From Rhodococcus sp. ARC_M5 (GTDB taxonomy: Bacteria; Actinomycetota; Actinomycetes; Mycobacteriales; Mycobacteriaceae): a stretch of DNA of 64,000 nucleotides. Both the position numbers and the translations under genes were made by a program. The DNA lies in NCBI RefSeq assembly GCF_022810405.1, contig NZ_JALGQE010000002.1:356196-420195 (forward strand). The letters run 5' to 3'. Shown in pieces: positions 39,339 to 48,138 of the stretch; the first letter of the stretch is position 1; every line of letters begins with the position of its first letter. The notes under the pieces are model-generated. The model ran no database searches and was not told the origin of the DNA. It saw nothing but the letters and a program-made list of their open reading frames with translations.

Positions 39339-40343
39339 ATGCGCAAGATGTCACTGCTCGCCGCCGCGGTGCTGGTACTGCAACTCGGCTTCATCCTCAG
39401 CTACGTCTCGGCGTTCCATCAGCCGACGCCGCACGCGATCCCGATCGCGGTGGTGGCCGAAGCCGGTCTCCCCGAGGGGCTGGCCCAGCAGACCGCCGAT
39501 CGACTCGACTCCCTCGACGGCAGTCCGCTCGACACGCGCACCGCGGCCGATACGGCCGAGGTCCGCTCACTGCTCCGCGATCGGGACATTCTCGGCGCGT
39601 ACGTCGTCGGCTCCAGCGGAACGGACACCCTCATCACCGCGAGCGCCGCGGGTAGTTCCGTTGCCACCGCGTTGCAGTCGATCTTCACCGAGGTCGAGAC
39701 CGCTCAGGGCCGTCAATTCGTGGTCCGCGACGAGATACCGGTCGGGGTGCACGACAACCGAGGACTGTCCGGGTTCTATCTCTCGGTCGGTTGGGTCGTC
39801 GGCGGATACCTGCTGGCCGCTGCATTCGGATTGCTCATCGGCGCACCGACCTCGCGCCGCGAAACCTGCGTCCACGTCGGCATTCTCGCGGCGTACGCGG
39901 TCGTATCGGGAGCGCTCGGAGCCTTCCTCACCACTCATGTTCTGGAAACCTTTGCCGGCCATTGGTTTCCGCTCACCCTGCTGGGCACCGGGGTGGTGTT
40001 CGCCACGGGACTGTTCACCATGGGCCTGCGCGCCCTGATCGGCGTCGCTGCCGTGCCCGCTGCGATAGTGCTGTTCGTGATACTCGGAAACCCCAGTGCA
40101 GGAGGAGCTTTCGGGGCGGACGTATTGCCCTCGCTCTATGCGTCGATCGGTCGCTGGATCACCCCGGGCATCGGCACCGAGGGGGTGCGCAGCATCGTCT
40201 ACTTCTCCGGCAGCGGGCTGGGGCAGCCGGCGCTCGGACTCGTGCTCTACATCGCGGTCGGCGCACTGCTGATGGGCGCGGCGGCCCTGCGCCGCCCGTC
40301 TGCACACAACCCGGTGAGCCCGCGTGAGACCAGTAAAGTGTGA
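39339..40343 (+). CDS. ABC-2/DUF3533-like membrane protein
   Basis: 334 residues from ATG 39339 with AGGAG upstream. One N-terminal transmembrane helix, an extracytoplasmic domain of about 140 residues (ISYVSAFHQPTPHAIPIAVVAE...), and then five or six helices toward the C-terminus. This layout resembles YhgE/Pip-type or ABC-2-type membrane proteins, often found beside TetR repressors and linked to export or envelope stress. No ATPase gene is adjacent. Probably controlled by the divergent TetR. Confidence 0.7.
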   Translation: MRKMSLLAAAVLVLQLGFILSYVSAFHQPTPHAIPIAVVAEAGLPEGLAQQTADRLDSLDGSPLDTRTAADTAEVRSLLRDRDILGAYVVGSSGTDTLITASAAGSSVATALQSIFTEVETAQGRQFVVRDEIPVGVHDNRGLSGFYLSVGWVVGGYLLAAAFGLLIGAPTSRRETCVHVGILAAYAVVSGALGAFLTTHVLETFAGHWFPLTLLGTGVVFATGLFTMGLRALIGVAAVPAAIVLFVILGNPSAGGAFGADVLPSLYASIGRWITPGIGTEGVRSIVYFSGSGLGQPALGLVLYIAVGALLMGAAALRRPSAHNPVSPRETSKV

Positions 40344-40347
40344 TTCC

Positions 40348-41313
40348 ATGACGTCCACATTCCCTCTGCCACTGCCCGATCTCGCCGTCCGCACGCTCGG
40401 AGGCGCAGTCGTGTGGGCAAACGACGAAACGTTCGCAGAGAAGGAAAATCTGATCACTCCGGGCAAGGCCGACTACTCCACGGCGACGTTCGGCCACAAG
40501 GGTCAGATCTACGACGGGTGGGAGACGCGACGCCGGCGCGAGGCCGGCTACGACGAGGCCATCGTGCGACTGGGGGCTCCCGGGGTCGTATCGGCGATCG
40601 TCGTCGACACCTCGTGGTTCACCGGCAACTACCCGCCGGAAATCTCGATCGAGGCTGCCGAGGTCGACGGGTTTCCGTCGCCGGCGGAGCTGCGCACCCA
40701 GACCGAGTGGACCACCATCGTCGACCGTAGTCCGGTCGACGGTGACAGCGAGAACAGATTCAAGGTCGCGTCCGATGCACGGTGGACCCACGTGAAGCTG
40801 TCCATCTTCCCCGACGGCGGAGTGGCACGGTTGCGTGTACTCGGTCGCGGCATGCCCGATCCCAAGTTCCTCGCCGCCGGCCCGGTCGACCTGGCCGCCC
40901 TCGAGAACGGCGCGTACGTCTCGGCGTGCTCCAACATGTTCTACAGCTCGCCCAACAACCTGCTCTTCCCCGGACCCCCGCGGTCGATGGGTGAGGGTTG
41001 GGAGACCTCGCGTCGACGCAACGACGCGAACGACTGGGTTCAGGTGCAACTGGCCGGTACCGGATATATCCGTCTGGCCGAGCTCGACACGACGTGCTTC
41101 CTCGGAAACGCACCAGGCGCGGCGTCGCTACGGGGCCGGCTCGACGACGGCGAGTGGATCGAGCTGTTGCCGCGCACGACGCTTCAGCCCGACACCCGTC
41201 ATCGCTTCGTCCTCGCCCACGACACCCCGGTGTCCGAGGTCCGCATGTACATCTTCCCCGACGGCGGCATGGCGCGATTGAGACTGTTCGGTGACCTCGA
41301 CACTTCTGCGTGA
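40348..41313 (+). CDS. alc: allantoicase
   Basis: 321 residues from ATG 40348. It consists of two homologous jelly-roll repeats (about 1-165 and 166-320), each with a GWETxRRR segment and an IFPDGGxARLR segment (IFPDGGVARLRVLG, IFPDGGMARLRLFG), as in the allantoicase family. It hydrolyses allantoate to ureidoglycolate and urea. Other ureide genes (allantoinase, ureidoglycolate lyase) are not in the window; a UraD-like gene lies at 37870. Confidence 0.93.
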   Translation: MTSTFPLPLPDLAVRTLGGAVVWANDETFAEKENLITPGKADYSTATFGHKGQIYDGWETRRRREAGYDEAIVRLGAPGVVSAIVVDTSWFTGNYPPEISIEAAEVDGFPSPAELRTQTEWTTIVDRSPVDGDSENRFKVASDARWTHVKLSIFPDGGVARLRVLGRGMPDPKFLAAGPVDLAALENGAYVSACSNMFYSSPNNLLFPGPPRSMGEGWETSRRRNDANDWVQVQLAGTGYIRLAELDTTCFLGNAPGAASLRGRLDDGEWIELLPRTTLQPDTRHRFVLAHDTPVSEVRMYIFPDGGMARLRLFGDLDTSA

Positions 41314-41340
41314 AGAACTTCGGGGCAATAGGGTTGGTTC

Positions 41341-41814
41341 ATGTCCCGGCTACTTCATCCGAATGCAGCCCATGTTGCCGACACTCTGATCTCTCGTGGT
41401 CATCACGGGGTGGTGGTCAACAGCCCCGAGGGCACGCACACTGCCGCCGATGCCGCCGCTGCTCTGGGCGTCGACGTGGGTGCGATCGTGAAGTCGATGG
41501 TGTTTCTGCTCGACGACGAGCCGGTATTGCTCCTGGTGTCGGGAGCCCACAACGTTCATCTCGAGCACACCGGTGAACGCCTCGACGGCACGTTGACGCG
41601 CGCGCCTCTCGACACGGCGAAGCATGCCACCGGGCAGCCGATCGGTGGCATCGCCCCGGTCGGCCACCCCACCAATCTGGATACGTTCGTCGACCAGGAT
41701 CTGGCCGACTACGCCGAGGTGTGGGCGGCGGCCGGTCACACCAACACGATCTTTCGGTCGACGTTCACCGAGTTGCTGCGGATCACCGCGGGCCTGGCGA
41801 TCGATGTCACCTGA
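41341..41814 (+). CDS. YbaK/EbsC-type aminoacyl-tRNA deacylase
   Basis: 157 residues, the full YbaK domain. IVKSMVFLLDDEPVLLLVSG includes the invariant Lys that binds the tRNA 3' end, and GGIAPVGHP is the conserved loop near the C-terminus. These free-standing editing enzymes hydrolyse mischarged Cys-tRNA-Pro or related tRNAs. It starts 27 bp after alc. It is convergent with the following sulfur-linked unit and ends in a shared terminator. Confidence 0.88.
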   Translation: MSRLLHPNAAHVADTLISRGHHGVVVNSPEGTHTAADAAAALGVDVGAIVKSMVFLLDDEPVLLLVSGAHNVHLEHTGERLDGTLTRAPLDTAKHATGQPIGGIAPVGHPTNLDTFVDQDLADYAEVWAAAGHTNTIFRSTFTELLRITAGLAIDVT

Positions 41815-41838
41815 CCCCCGCCTCACCAGCGGGGTCAG
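41811..41838. terminator. shared hairpin terminator between convergent genes
   Basis: CTGACCCCCGC (41811-41821) and GCGGGGTCAG (41829-41838) form a GC-rich stem with a 7-base loop. It covers the stop codons of both the YbaK gene and the convergent gene. Confidence 0.75.
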
Positions 41839-42335
41839 GACGCGAGAGTCGGGGCGATCGGTGCGCCGAGGACCTCGTCGACGGTATCGATGTCGAACCG
41901 CGTGCCGCGCGATCCCAGTAGCGGCAGCACCCCGGAGCTCAGGAACGTCGACTGCCGAGCCACATCGTCGTGGACCTGCAACGTCACACCGTCGGCGACA
42001 TCGGCCGCGGTGACGTCGGAGATCAAACTGGCCAGGCCTGCCGGGGTACCGACGTAGCGGATGGACGCCGGGCTCGTCGGAGCGCCCAGTCCGGCGAATT
42101 CACGACGGGCCGTCCTGGCATCTGCGGCAATGTGGACCTCGAGGTCGAGGAATACTGCTGTGCTGTCTGCGGATTCACCCCGCTCGACTGCTTCGGCGCG
42201 CAGTCGAGCGGTGTGCTGCTGGGCTTCCCGCAGGTCGGAGGCGTGGATGCGGACCGGCGCCGCGTCCGGCGCCGCGGTGAGTTCGGTCCACACGGCATCG
42301 AATTCGACGGCAACGCGGGTGTGCTTGTGCGACAT
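41835..42335 (-). CDS. uncharacterised protein resembling the C-terminal part of luciferase-like monooxygenases
   Basis: 166 residues from ATG 42335. The section IRYVGTPAGLASLISDVTAADVADGVTLQV, followed by LSSGVLPLLGSRG, resembles the end of bacterial luciferase-like flavin monooxygenases; the N-terminal barrel is absent, so it is either a short family member or a remnant. It follows a leader-peptide frame and a cysteine-desulfurase-like gene under a SAM riboswitch, which suggests a sulfur role, perhaps in organosulfur use. The function itself is not recognisable. Confidence 0.55.
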   Translation of the reverse strand: MSHKHTRVAVEFDAVWTELTAAPDAAPVRIHASDLREAQQHTARLRAEAVERGESADSTAVFLDLEVHIAADARTARREFAGLGAPTSPASIRYVGTPAGLASLISDVTAADVADGVTLQVHDDVARQSTFLSSGVLPLLGSRGTRFDIDTVDEVLGAPIAPTLAS

Positions 42336-42352
42336 GAGTGGTGGTCCTGGTT

Positions 42353-42481
42353 CTAGAAGTCGGTGAACGCATTCGGTCGGTGCGGAGCCGAACTCGAACA
42401 CGACCCGGACGCCGTGCGGCACAGGTCCACATACCTGTTGGACCAGTGACGGTTGCCCGTCCACGCGACACTCACGGTCAT
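42353..42481 (-). CDS. putative leader peptide (attenuator type) with RYVDLCRTASGSC motif
   Basis: A 42-residue frame from ATG 42481. Its middle, NRYVDLCRTASGSC, fits the recurrent actinobacterial leader-peptide pattern R-(H/Y)-V-D-L-x-R-x-(A/S)-S-x-x-C found before sulfur-assimilation operons. A TAGCAT -10 hexamer (42493-42488) ends 6 bases before the ATG, so the message would be leaderless. It ends 17 bases before the next gene. The motif match is by eye; the frame is longer than most such leaders, which usually stop soon after the Cys. Confidence 0.5.
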   Translation of the reverse strand: MTVSVAWTGNRHWSNRYVDLCRTASGSCSSSAPHRPNAFTDF

Positions 42482-42490
42482 GACGCAATG

Positions 42491-43822
42491 CTAACCGTCT
42501 GCGGGGGTGCACGGGGATCCCACCCCGGCGGCACCGTCGGCCAGCTCGGGGAACGGTCGCGGGTCCGGCACGGGATTCCACCAGCCTGCATCCTCCGCGT
42601 AGTGCCAGTTCGGTCCGCACTCGACCAGGGCGGCAAGGGCGTCGACCAGTCGGTCCACATCTGCCGACGAGCTGCCGAGCCCGATGCTGGCTCGAACCGC
42701 ACCGGCCGCGTGGCCCAGCCTGCTCAGCAACTGGTGTGCGCAGAACTTTCCATCGCGCACGCCGATTCCGTGTTCGGCGGAGAGGTACGCGGCCACCTCA
42801 CCTGGGTCGCGCCCGGCCACGGTGAAGGTGACGATGCCGACGCTGTCGGGTGCGTCGTCCCACACCTGGAGCTGCTCGACGCCGTCGAGCGCGGCCAGTC
42901 CCTCGCGTAAGCGGGACGACAGGTCGTGCTCGTGTTGCTGCAGCTCGGCATCGTCGAATCCGGCGATGGCCTCACACGCCGCGGCGAGTGCGGCGACGCC
43001 GAGCACGTTGGGGGTGCCCGCTTCGTGCCGCTGCGGTGCCGGAGCCCAGTCGGTGTGGTCGATGCCCACACTGCGGACCGCGCCGCCGCCGGCCAGGTGC
43101 GGCTCACCGTCGTCGAGCCAATCACGCCTTCCCACAAGCACTCCCGCGCCGAACGGGGCGTACAGCTTGTGCCCCGAGAACGCGAGATAGTCCACGCCGA
43201 GCGCGGCGATGTCGACCCGACGATGCGGAACCAACTGGGCACCGTCCACCACGATGCGTGCGCCGTGCCGATGCGCCAGCGCCGCGAGTTCGGCGATGGG
43301 AAGAACCTCACCGGTGACGTTCGATGCGCCCGTGATCGCCAGCAGCGCAGCAGGTTTCGCGGCCAGCTCGGCATCGAGGCGGACGATGGTCTCGGCCAGG
43401 GTCGACGCGGCAACCACCACTCGTCGATCCCGCCACGGGAGCAGATTCGCGTGGTGTTCGATGTCGAGCACCACGGTCTCACCCGGCACACATGCGGCCA
43501 ACAGGTTCAGCGAGTCGGTGGTGTTCCGGGTGAACACCACCACCGAATCGGGCTGCGCACCAACAAAATCGGCGACGGTCACCCGCGCCTTCTCATACGC
43601 TGCCGTCGAGACGCGAGACGCGTAGCCGGCACCGCGATGCACACTCGAGTAGAACGGCAGGAGTTCGGCAATCCGATCGGTCGCCGCCGTCAACGCCGGC
43701 GCGCTGGCTGCGTAGTCGAAGTTGGCGTAGGTGCAGGTGCCGCCCTGCACCAGTGGAACCTGCAACTCCGTGCCCGAAACAGGGGCAAAAGGAGCACAGG
43801 GGCGGGAAAGTACAGATGTCAT
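42491..43822 (-). CDS. cysteine desulfurase-like class V aminotransferase
   Basis: 443 residues from ATG 43822. A PLP enzyme of fold type I: NTTDSLNLLAAC, the Asp of VVDGAQLVPHRRVD that contacts the PLP pyridine, and the Schiff-base Lys in FSGHKLYAPFG. It resembles the SufS/CsdA and isopenicillin-epimerase-like branch. The C-terminus has FCAHQLLSRLG, where a catalytic-loop Cys could serve to take up the sulfur. A SAM riboswitch precedes it, unusual for housekeeping desulfurases and pointing to a role in sulfur-amino-acid metabolism. Confidence 0.85.
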   Translation of the reverse strand: MTSVLSRPCAPFAPVSGTELQVPLVQGGTCTYANFDYAASAPALTAATDRIAELLPFYSSVHRGAGYASRVSTAAYEKARVTVADFVGAQPDSVVVFTRNTTDSLNLLAACVPGETVVLDIEHHANLLPWRDRRVVVAASTLAETIVRLDAELAAKPAALLAITGASNVTGEVLPIAELAALAHRHGARIVVDGAQLVPHRRVDIAALGVDYLAFSGHKLYAPFGAGVLVGRRDWLDDGEPHLAGGGAVRSVGIDHTDWAPAPQRHEAGTPNVLGVAALAAACEAIAGFDDAELQQHEHDLSSRLREGLAALDGVEQLQVWDDAPDSVGIVTFTVAGRDPGEVAAYLSAEHGIGVRDGKFCAHQLLSRLGHAAGAVRASIGLGSSSADVDRLVDALAALVECGPNWHYAEDAGWWNPVPDPRPFPELADGAAGVGSPCTPADG

Positions 43823-43869
43823 GACAGATCGAACCCTCACCATCGAGGGACCCGCAACCGAAGGGCTTC

Positions 43870-43992
43870 GTGAACGAGTCCGCGCTTGCCGCGCCGGTTT
43901 TCCGGCGCCAGCCTGGTCGTCACCCGGAGCACCCCACCGCGGAGGAGGGTTGCCGACCAGCTAGCCGGGGCTTGATGCTGGTACTCGTGACC
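43870..43992 (-). ncRNA. SAM riboswitch, SAM-IV type
   Basis: On the minus strand, the segment begins GGTCACGAGTACCAGC, continues ATCAAGCCCCGGCTAGCTGG and CGGCAACCCTCC, then GCGGTGGGGTGC, and later GGTGACGACCAGG, which is the conserved SAM-I/SAM-IV core in the arrangement seen in actinobacterial SAM-IV RNAs. The outer stem pairs ACGAGT (43988-43983) with ACTCGT (43879-43874). A stable hairpin GCGCCGG-AAAA-CCGGCGC lies at 43891-43908. It ends about 50 bases before the desulfurase-like start. It should turn expression down when SAM is plentiful. Confidence 0.85.
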
Positions 43993-44190
43993 GTGGGGAA
44001 GACACTCGCAAACTCACTGCGGTTTTGTCAAGCCGGGACTCGCGCCACAGCACCAGTAGGATTCCCGCGGCGGGAAGGCGCGCTCGTTCACCTTCCGGCA
44101 AACAGAACGTGAGATAACCAACGACGCTGCGGCTCCCCTGCCGCAGTTCCACAAGCGTTCCACTGCCCCACGAACACGAAGGACACCCGG
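43993..44190. other. divergent promoter region between riboswitch and NRPS gene
   Basis: This 198-bp stretch separates the minus-strand riboswitch transcript from the plus-strand NRPS gene and must hold both promoters. I see no clear -10/-35 pair or operator palindrome. A GAAGGA ribosome-binding site for the NRPS start lies at 44178-44183. Confidence 0.5.
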
Positions 44191-47100
44191 TTGTCTGTGC
44201 ACGAATCCGAAGGTCACCCCGCAACCCCAGGTCTCGAGATCCCGGCTGCACCTGCCCAGTACCTTCGCTCGTCTCTCGCCCCTCCACCGCGGACACTTAT
44301 CGATGTTCTGCGCGCGACCGCCCACAGCTTTCCCGACGCCCCCGCGATCGACGACGGTGCGGTGTCGGTCAGTTACTCGGAGTTGTTGGACGACATCGAC
44401 GAGGGCGCGCAGTGGCTCGCCAACGCCGGTGTCCGGCGCGGCGATCGCGTCGGCATCCGCATGCCGTCGGGTTCCTTCTCTCTCTATGTCGCGATCCTGT
44501 CGATCCTTCAGGTCGGCGCCGCATACGTGCCGGTGGACGCGGACGATCCGGAGGAGCGCGCCGAGTTGGTCTTCGGCGAGGCGAAGGTGACGGCCATCGT
44601 CACGGCGGGCGGAATCGCTGCCGGCACGGCCCCCAAACAGGACACCCTTCCCGACACAGACCCGACGCCACCCACTCCCGAGGACGACGCGTGGGTCATC
44701 TTCACGTCGGGTTCGACGGGCACTCCGAAGGGCGTCGCGGTCAGTCATCGCAATGCGGCGGCGTTCGTCGACGCCGAGGCCCGCATGTTTTTGCAGAAGG
44801 ATCCGCTGGGTCCGGGCGACCGAGTGCTCGCCGGTCTGTCGGTGGCATTCGACGCCTCCTGCGAGGAGATGTGGCTGGCGTGGCGGCACGGTGCCTGTCT
44901 GGTGCCCGCGCCGCGGTCGTTGGTGCGGTCCGGTTTCGATCTGGGGCCGTGGCTCGTCTCCCGCGACATCAGTGTCGTTTCGACGGTGCCCACGCTCGCG
45001 TCGCTATGGCCCGCAGTAGCGCTGGAAGCGGTGCGGCTGCTCATCTTCGGCGGCGAGGCCTGCCCGCCGGAGCTGGCCGAGCGGCTCGCCGTCGAGGGCC
45101 GCGAGGTCTGGAACACGTACGGTCCCACCGAGGCGACGGTCGTCGCCTGCGCGGCGATCATGGACGGGAAAGGGCCCGTCCGCATCGGATTGCCGTTGGA
45201 CGGATGGGACCTGGCTGTGGTCGACGCGTCGGGCACCCCGGTGCAGCTCGGAGAAGTCGGTGAGCTGGTCATCGGCGGCGTCGGACTCGCGCGGTATCTC
45301 GATCCGGCCAAGGATGCCGAGAAGTACGCGCCCATGCCATCTCTCGGGTGGGAACGGGCGTATCGCAGCGGCGATCTGGTCAAGCTCGAGCTCGAAGGGC
45401 TCTTGTTCCAGGGTCGCGCCGACGATCAGGTCAAGCTCGGCGGTCGACGCATCGAGCTCGGCGAGATAGACAATGCGCTGCAAGCACTTCCGGGCGTCGG
45501 CGGCGCGGCGGCCGCCATCCGCAAGACGGCGGCCGGAAACTCGGTGTTGGTCGGATACCTCGCCAGCACCAATCCCGATTTCGATCTCGAAGCCGCACGC
45601 GAATTGCTCGCCGAGCAGTTGCCCGCGGCATTGGTGCCCAGGCTTGCGCTGGTCGACGAGATGCCCACGCGCACCTCGGGCAAGGTCGACCGCAACGCGC
45701 TGCCGTGGCCCCTACCCGGCATGGCAGGAGCGTCCGCGCTCGGTGGGACGGCGGGCTGGCTGGCCGAACTGTGGACCAACATCCTCGGTGCGCAGGTCTC
45801 GGACGAGAGCGCCGATTTCTTCGCCAACGGGGGCGGCTCGCTCTCGGCCGCCCAGTTGGTGACGGCACTGCGCGAACGGTTCCCCGAGATCACCGTCGCG
45901 CAGCTGTACGACCACCCGCGGCTGGGTTCACTGGCGCAGTATCTGGATGATTTGAAGCCGGTCGTCGAGGCCGTTCCCCGTGCGGTCGCCCCGACGTCGC
46001 GCACCGCGCAATGGGCGCAGATCGCGGCAACGGTTCCGTTGACCACCCTGACCGGATTGCAGTGGGTCACCTGGCTCGGGCTGCTCTTCAACGTCATGTC
46101 CTGGTTCGGCGACGTGCCCTGGGCCCCGACGCTGTCGTGGTGGTGGGTGCTCGTGGCATTCGTCCTGTTCATCACTCCGGTCGGCCGCATGGCGATCTCG
46201 GTGATCGGATCTCGCATCCTGTTGGCGGGCTTGAAACCCGGCGCGTATCGACGCGGCGGCAGCATGCACATCAGGCTCTGGGCGGCAACACGATTGACCG
46301 ACGCCAGCGGTGCCTCGAACCTCTCGGGTGCGCCGTGGATGGTCTACTACGCGCGTGCGCTCGGTGCCAAGATCGGCAAGGGCGTCGACCTGCACACGAT
46401 GCCGCCCGTCACCGGCATGCTCGAACTCGGCGACGGCTGTTCCATCGAGCCCGAGGTCGACCTGTCCGGGCACTGGATCGACGGCGATCTCGTCTACATC
46501 GGCGGCATCGAAATCGGTGCCGGTGCCACCGTCGGCGCACGCTCCACGTTGTTGCCCGGCACCAAGGTCGGCAAGAACGCGGTCGTCACGGCAGGCTCGG
46601 CCGTCGTCGGACGAGTGAAGGCCGGTCAGATGTGGTCCGGCTCGCCGGCTCAGAAGGTAGGCAAGGCCGACCATCCGTGGCCCGCCGAGACACCGCCGCG
46701 CGCCACGAAATGGGTGTTCGCGTACGGCGTCGCGTCCCTGTTCCTGTCCGGCATGGCACTGTTCTCCATCGGCGTCAGCCTCGTGCTGATGGGCTGGTGG
46801 ATTCACACCGCGGACTCCGTGTTCGACGCCTTCGAACGTGGCCTGGTGATGTTGCCCGTCGCGACGCTGGTCTCGTTGGCGGTGTTCGCACTGATCACCG
46901 TCGTCGCGGTGCGGTTGCTCGGCATCGGACTCGTCGGCGGCTACCACCCGGTGCGCAGCCGTATCGGCTGGCAGGTCTGGGCCACCGAACGTCTGATGGA
47001 CTCCGCGCGCACCTTCCTGTTCCCGCTCTATGCATCGCTGCTGACGCCGCACTGGCTTCGACTGCTGGGCGCGAAGATCGGCAAGGACGTCGAGGCGTCG

Positions 47101-48132
47101 ACGGTGCTGATGATTCCCAAGTTCACCACCGTCGCCGACGGTGCGTTCCTGGCGGACGACACCATGGTCGCCAGTTACGAACTCGGCGGCGGTTGGATGC
47201 ACCTGGGTGACGCCAAAGTGGGCAAGCGGGCGTTCCTCGGCAACTCGGGTATGACCGGTCCCGGGCGAACCGTCCCGAAGAACGGCTTGGTCGCCGTGCT
47301 GTCCGCCACGCCGGACAAGGCGAAGTCGGGTTCTTCGTGGCTCGGTAGTCCGCCGGTTCGGCTGCGTCGGGCCGCCGGGAGTGCGGACTCGTCGCGCACG
47401 TTCGATCCACCGCGGAAGCTCAAGGTCGCCCGGTCGTTCGTCGAGACGTGTCGGTTGATTCCCGTCGTCGTGACCTTCGGTATCGGTCTGGCCGTGCTGT
47501 TCGGGCTCACCGCCATCGCCGACGCCGTCGGGTACTGGTTGGCGGCACTGCTCAGTGGCGTCGTCCTGCTCGTCGCCGGTTTCGTGGCTGCTGCGGTGTC
47601 GGCGTTGGCGAAGTGGTTGTGGGTGGGCCGGATCGGCAAGACCGATCATCCGCTGTGGAGTTCGTTCGTCTGGCGCAACGAGGTGGCGGACACGTTCGTC
47701 GAGACTGTCGCCGCACCGTGGTTCGCACGCGCAGCCGAGGGCACCGCCGTGTTGAACATGTGGTTGCGGTGGCTCGGCGCAGACATCGGCCGCGGAGTCT
47801 GGTGTGAGACGTACTGGCTCCCCGAGGCCGATCTGGTGACGTTGGCCGACGGTGCGACCGTCAACCGAGGGTGCGTTGTGCAGACGCACCTGTTCCATGA
47901 TCGGATCATGTCCATGGACACGGTCGATCTCGGCGCGGGCGCAACACTGGGACCACACTGTGTAGCGCTGCCGGCTTCGGGTATAGGAGAAGGGGCGACC
48001 GTGGGGCCTGCCTCTCTGGTGATGCGCGGCGATACGGTTCCCGCGCATACTCGTTGGCAGGGCAACCCGATCGCGCCGTGGGCCAAGGGCGATCCCTTTC
48101 CGCGAATTCGCGACGACCGAAACGAGGGGTGA
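44191..48132 (+). CDS. Pls/PosA-family membrane NRPS (A-T-transmembrane-hexapeptide-repeat)
   Basis: 1313 residues, TTG start. An adenylation domain (about 30-505) shows FTSGSTGTPKG, FDASCEEMW, NTYGPTEAT, GRADDQVKLGGRRIELGEID and the catalytic Lys of PTRTSGKVDRNALP. A carrier domain follows (about 520-590) with GGGSLS, Ser ~548. After it come three blocks of transmembrane helices alternating with three left-handed beta-helix acyltransferase-like blocks (about 713-827, 950-1060, 1187-1303). There is no thioesterase or classical condensation domain. This is the architecture of epsilon-poly-lysine synthetase-type enzymes. Pocket residues read by eye against GrsA (D-A-E-T-I-G-T-V-V-K) include an acidic residue that would suit a basic amino acid. 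Confidence 0.9.
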   Translation: MSVHESEGHPATPGLEIPAAPAQYLRSSLAPPPRTLIDVLRATAHSFPDAPAIDDGAVSVSYSELLDDIDEGAQWLANAGVRRGDRVGIRMPSGSFSLYVAILSILQVGAAYVPVDADDPEERAELVFGEAKVTAIVTAGGIAAGTAPKQDTLPDTDPTPPTPEDDAWVIFTSGSTGTPKGVAVSHRNAAAFVDAEARMFLQKDPLGPGDRVLAGLSVAFDASCEEMWLAWRHGACLVPAPRSLVRSGFDLGPWLVSRDISVVSTVPTLASLWPAVALEAVRLLIFGGEACPPELAERLAVEGREVWNTYGPTEATVVACAAIMDGKGPVRIGLPLDGWDLAVVDASGTPVQLGEVGELVIGGVGLARYLDPAKDAEKYAPMPSLGWERAYRSGDLVKLELEGLLFQGRADDQVKLGGRRIELGEIDNALQALPGVGGAAAAIRKTAAGNSVLVGYLASTNPDFDLEAARELLAEQLPAALVPRLALVDEMPTRTSGKVDRNALPWPLPGMAGASALGGTAGWLAELWTNILGAQVSDESADFFANGGGSLSAAQLVTALRERFPEITVAQLYDHPRLGSLAQYLDDLKPVVEAVPRAVAPTSRTAQWAQIAATVPLTTLTGLQWVTWLGLLFNVMSWFGDVPWAPTLSWWWVLVAFVLFITPVGRMAISVIGSRILLAGLKPGAYRRGGSMHIRLWAATRLTDASGASNLSGAPWMVYYARALGAKIGKGVDLHTMPPVTGMLELGDGCSIEPEVDLSGHWIDGDLVYIGGIEIGAGATVGARSTLLPGTKVGKNAVVTAGSAVVGRVKAGQMWSGSPAQKVGKADHPWPAETPPRATKWVFAYGVASLFLSGMALFSIGVSLVLMGWWIHTADSVFDAFERGLVMLPVATLVSLAVFALITVVAVRLLGIGLVGGYHPVRSRIGWQVWATERLMDSARTFLFPLYASLLTPHWLRLLGAKIGKDVEASTVLMIPKFTTVADGAFLADDTMVASYELGGGWMHLGDAKVGKRAFLGNSGMTGPGRTVPKNGLVAVLSATPDKAKSGSSWLGSPPVRLRRAAGSADSSRTFDPPRKLKVARSFVETCRLIPVVVTFGIGLAVLFGLTAIADAVGYWLAALLSGVVLLVAGFVAAAVSALAKWLWVGRIGKTDHPLWSSFVWRNEVADTFVETVAAPWFARAAEGTAVLNMWLRWLGADIGRGVWCETYWLPEADLVTLADGATVNRGCVVQTHLFHDRIMSMDTVDLGAGATLGPHCVALPASGIGEGATVGPASLVMRGDTVPAHTRWQGNPIAPWAKGDPFPRIRDDRNEG

Positions 48133-48138
48133 TCTTTC

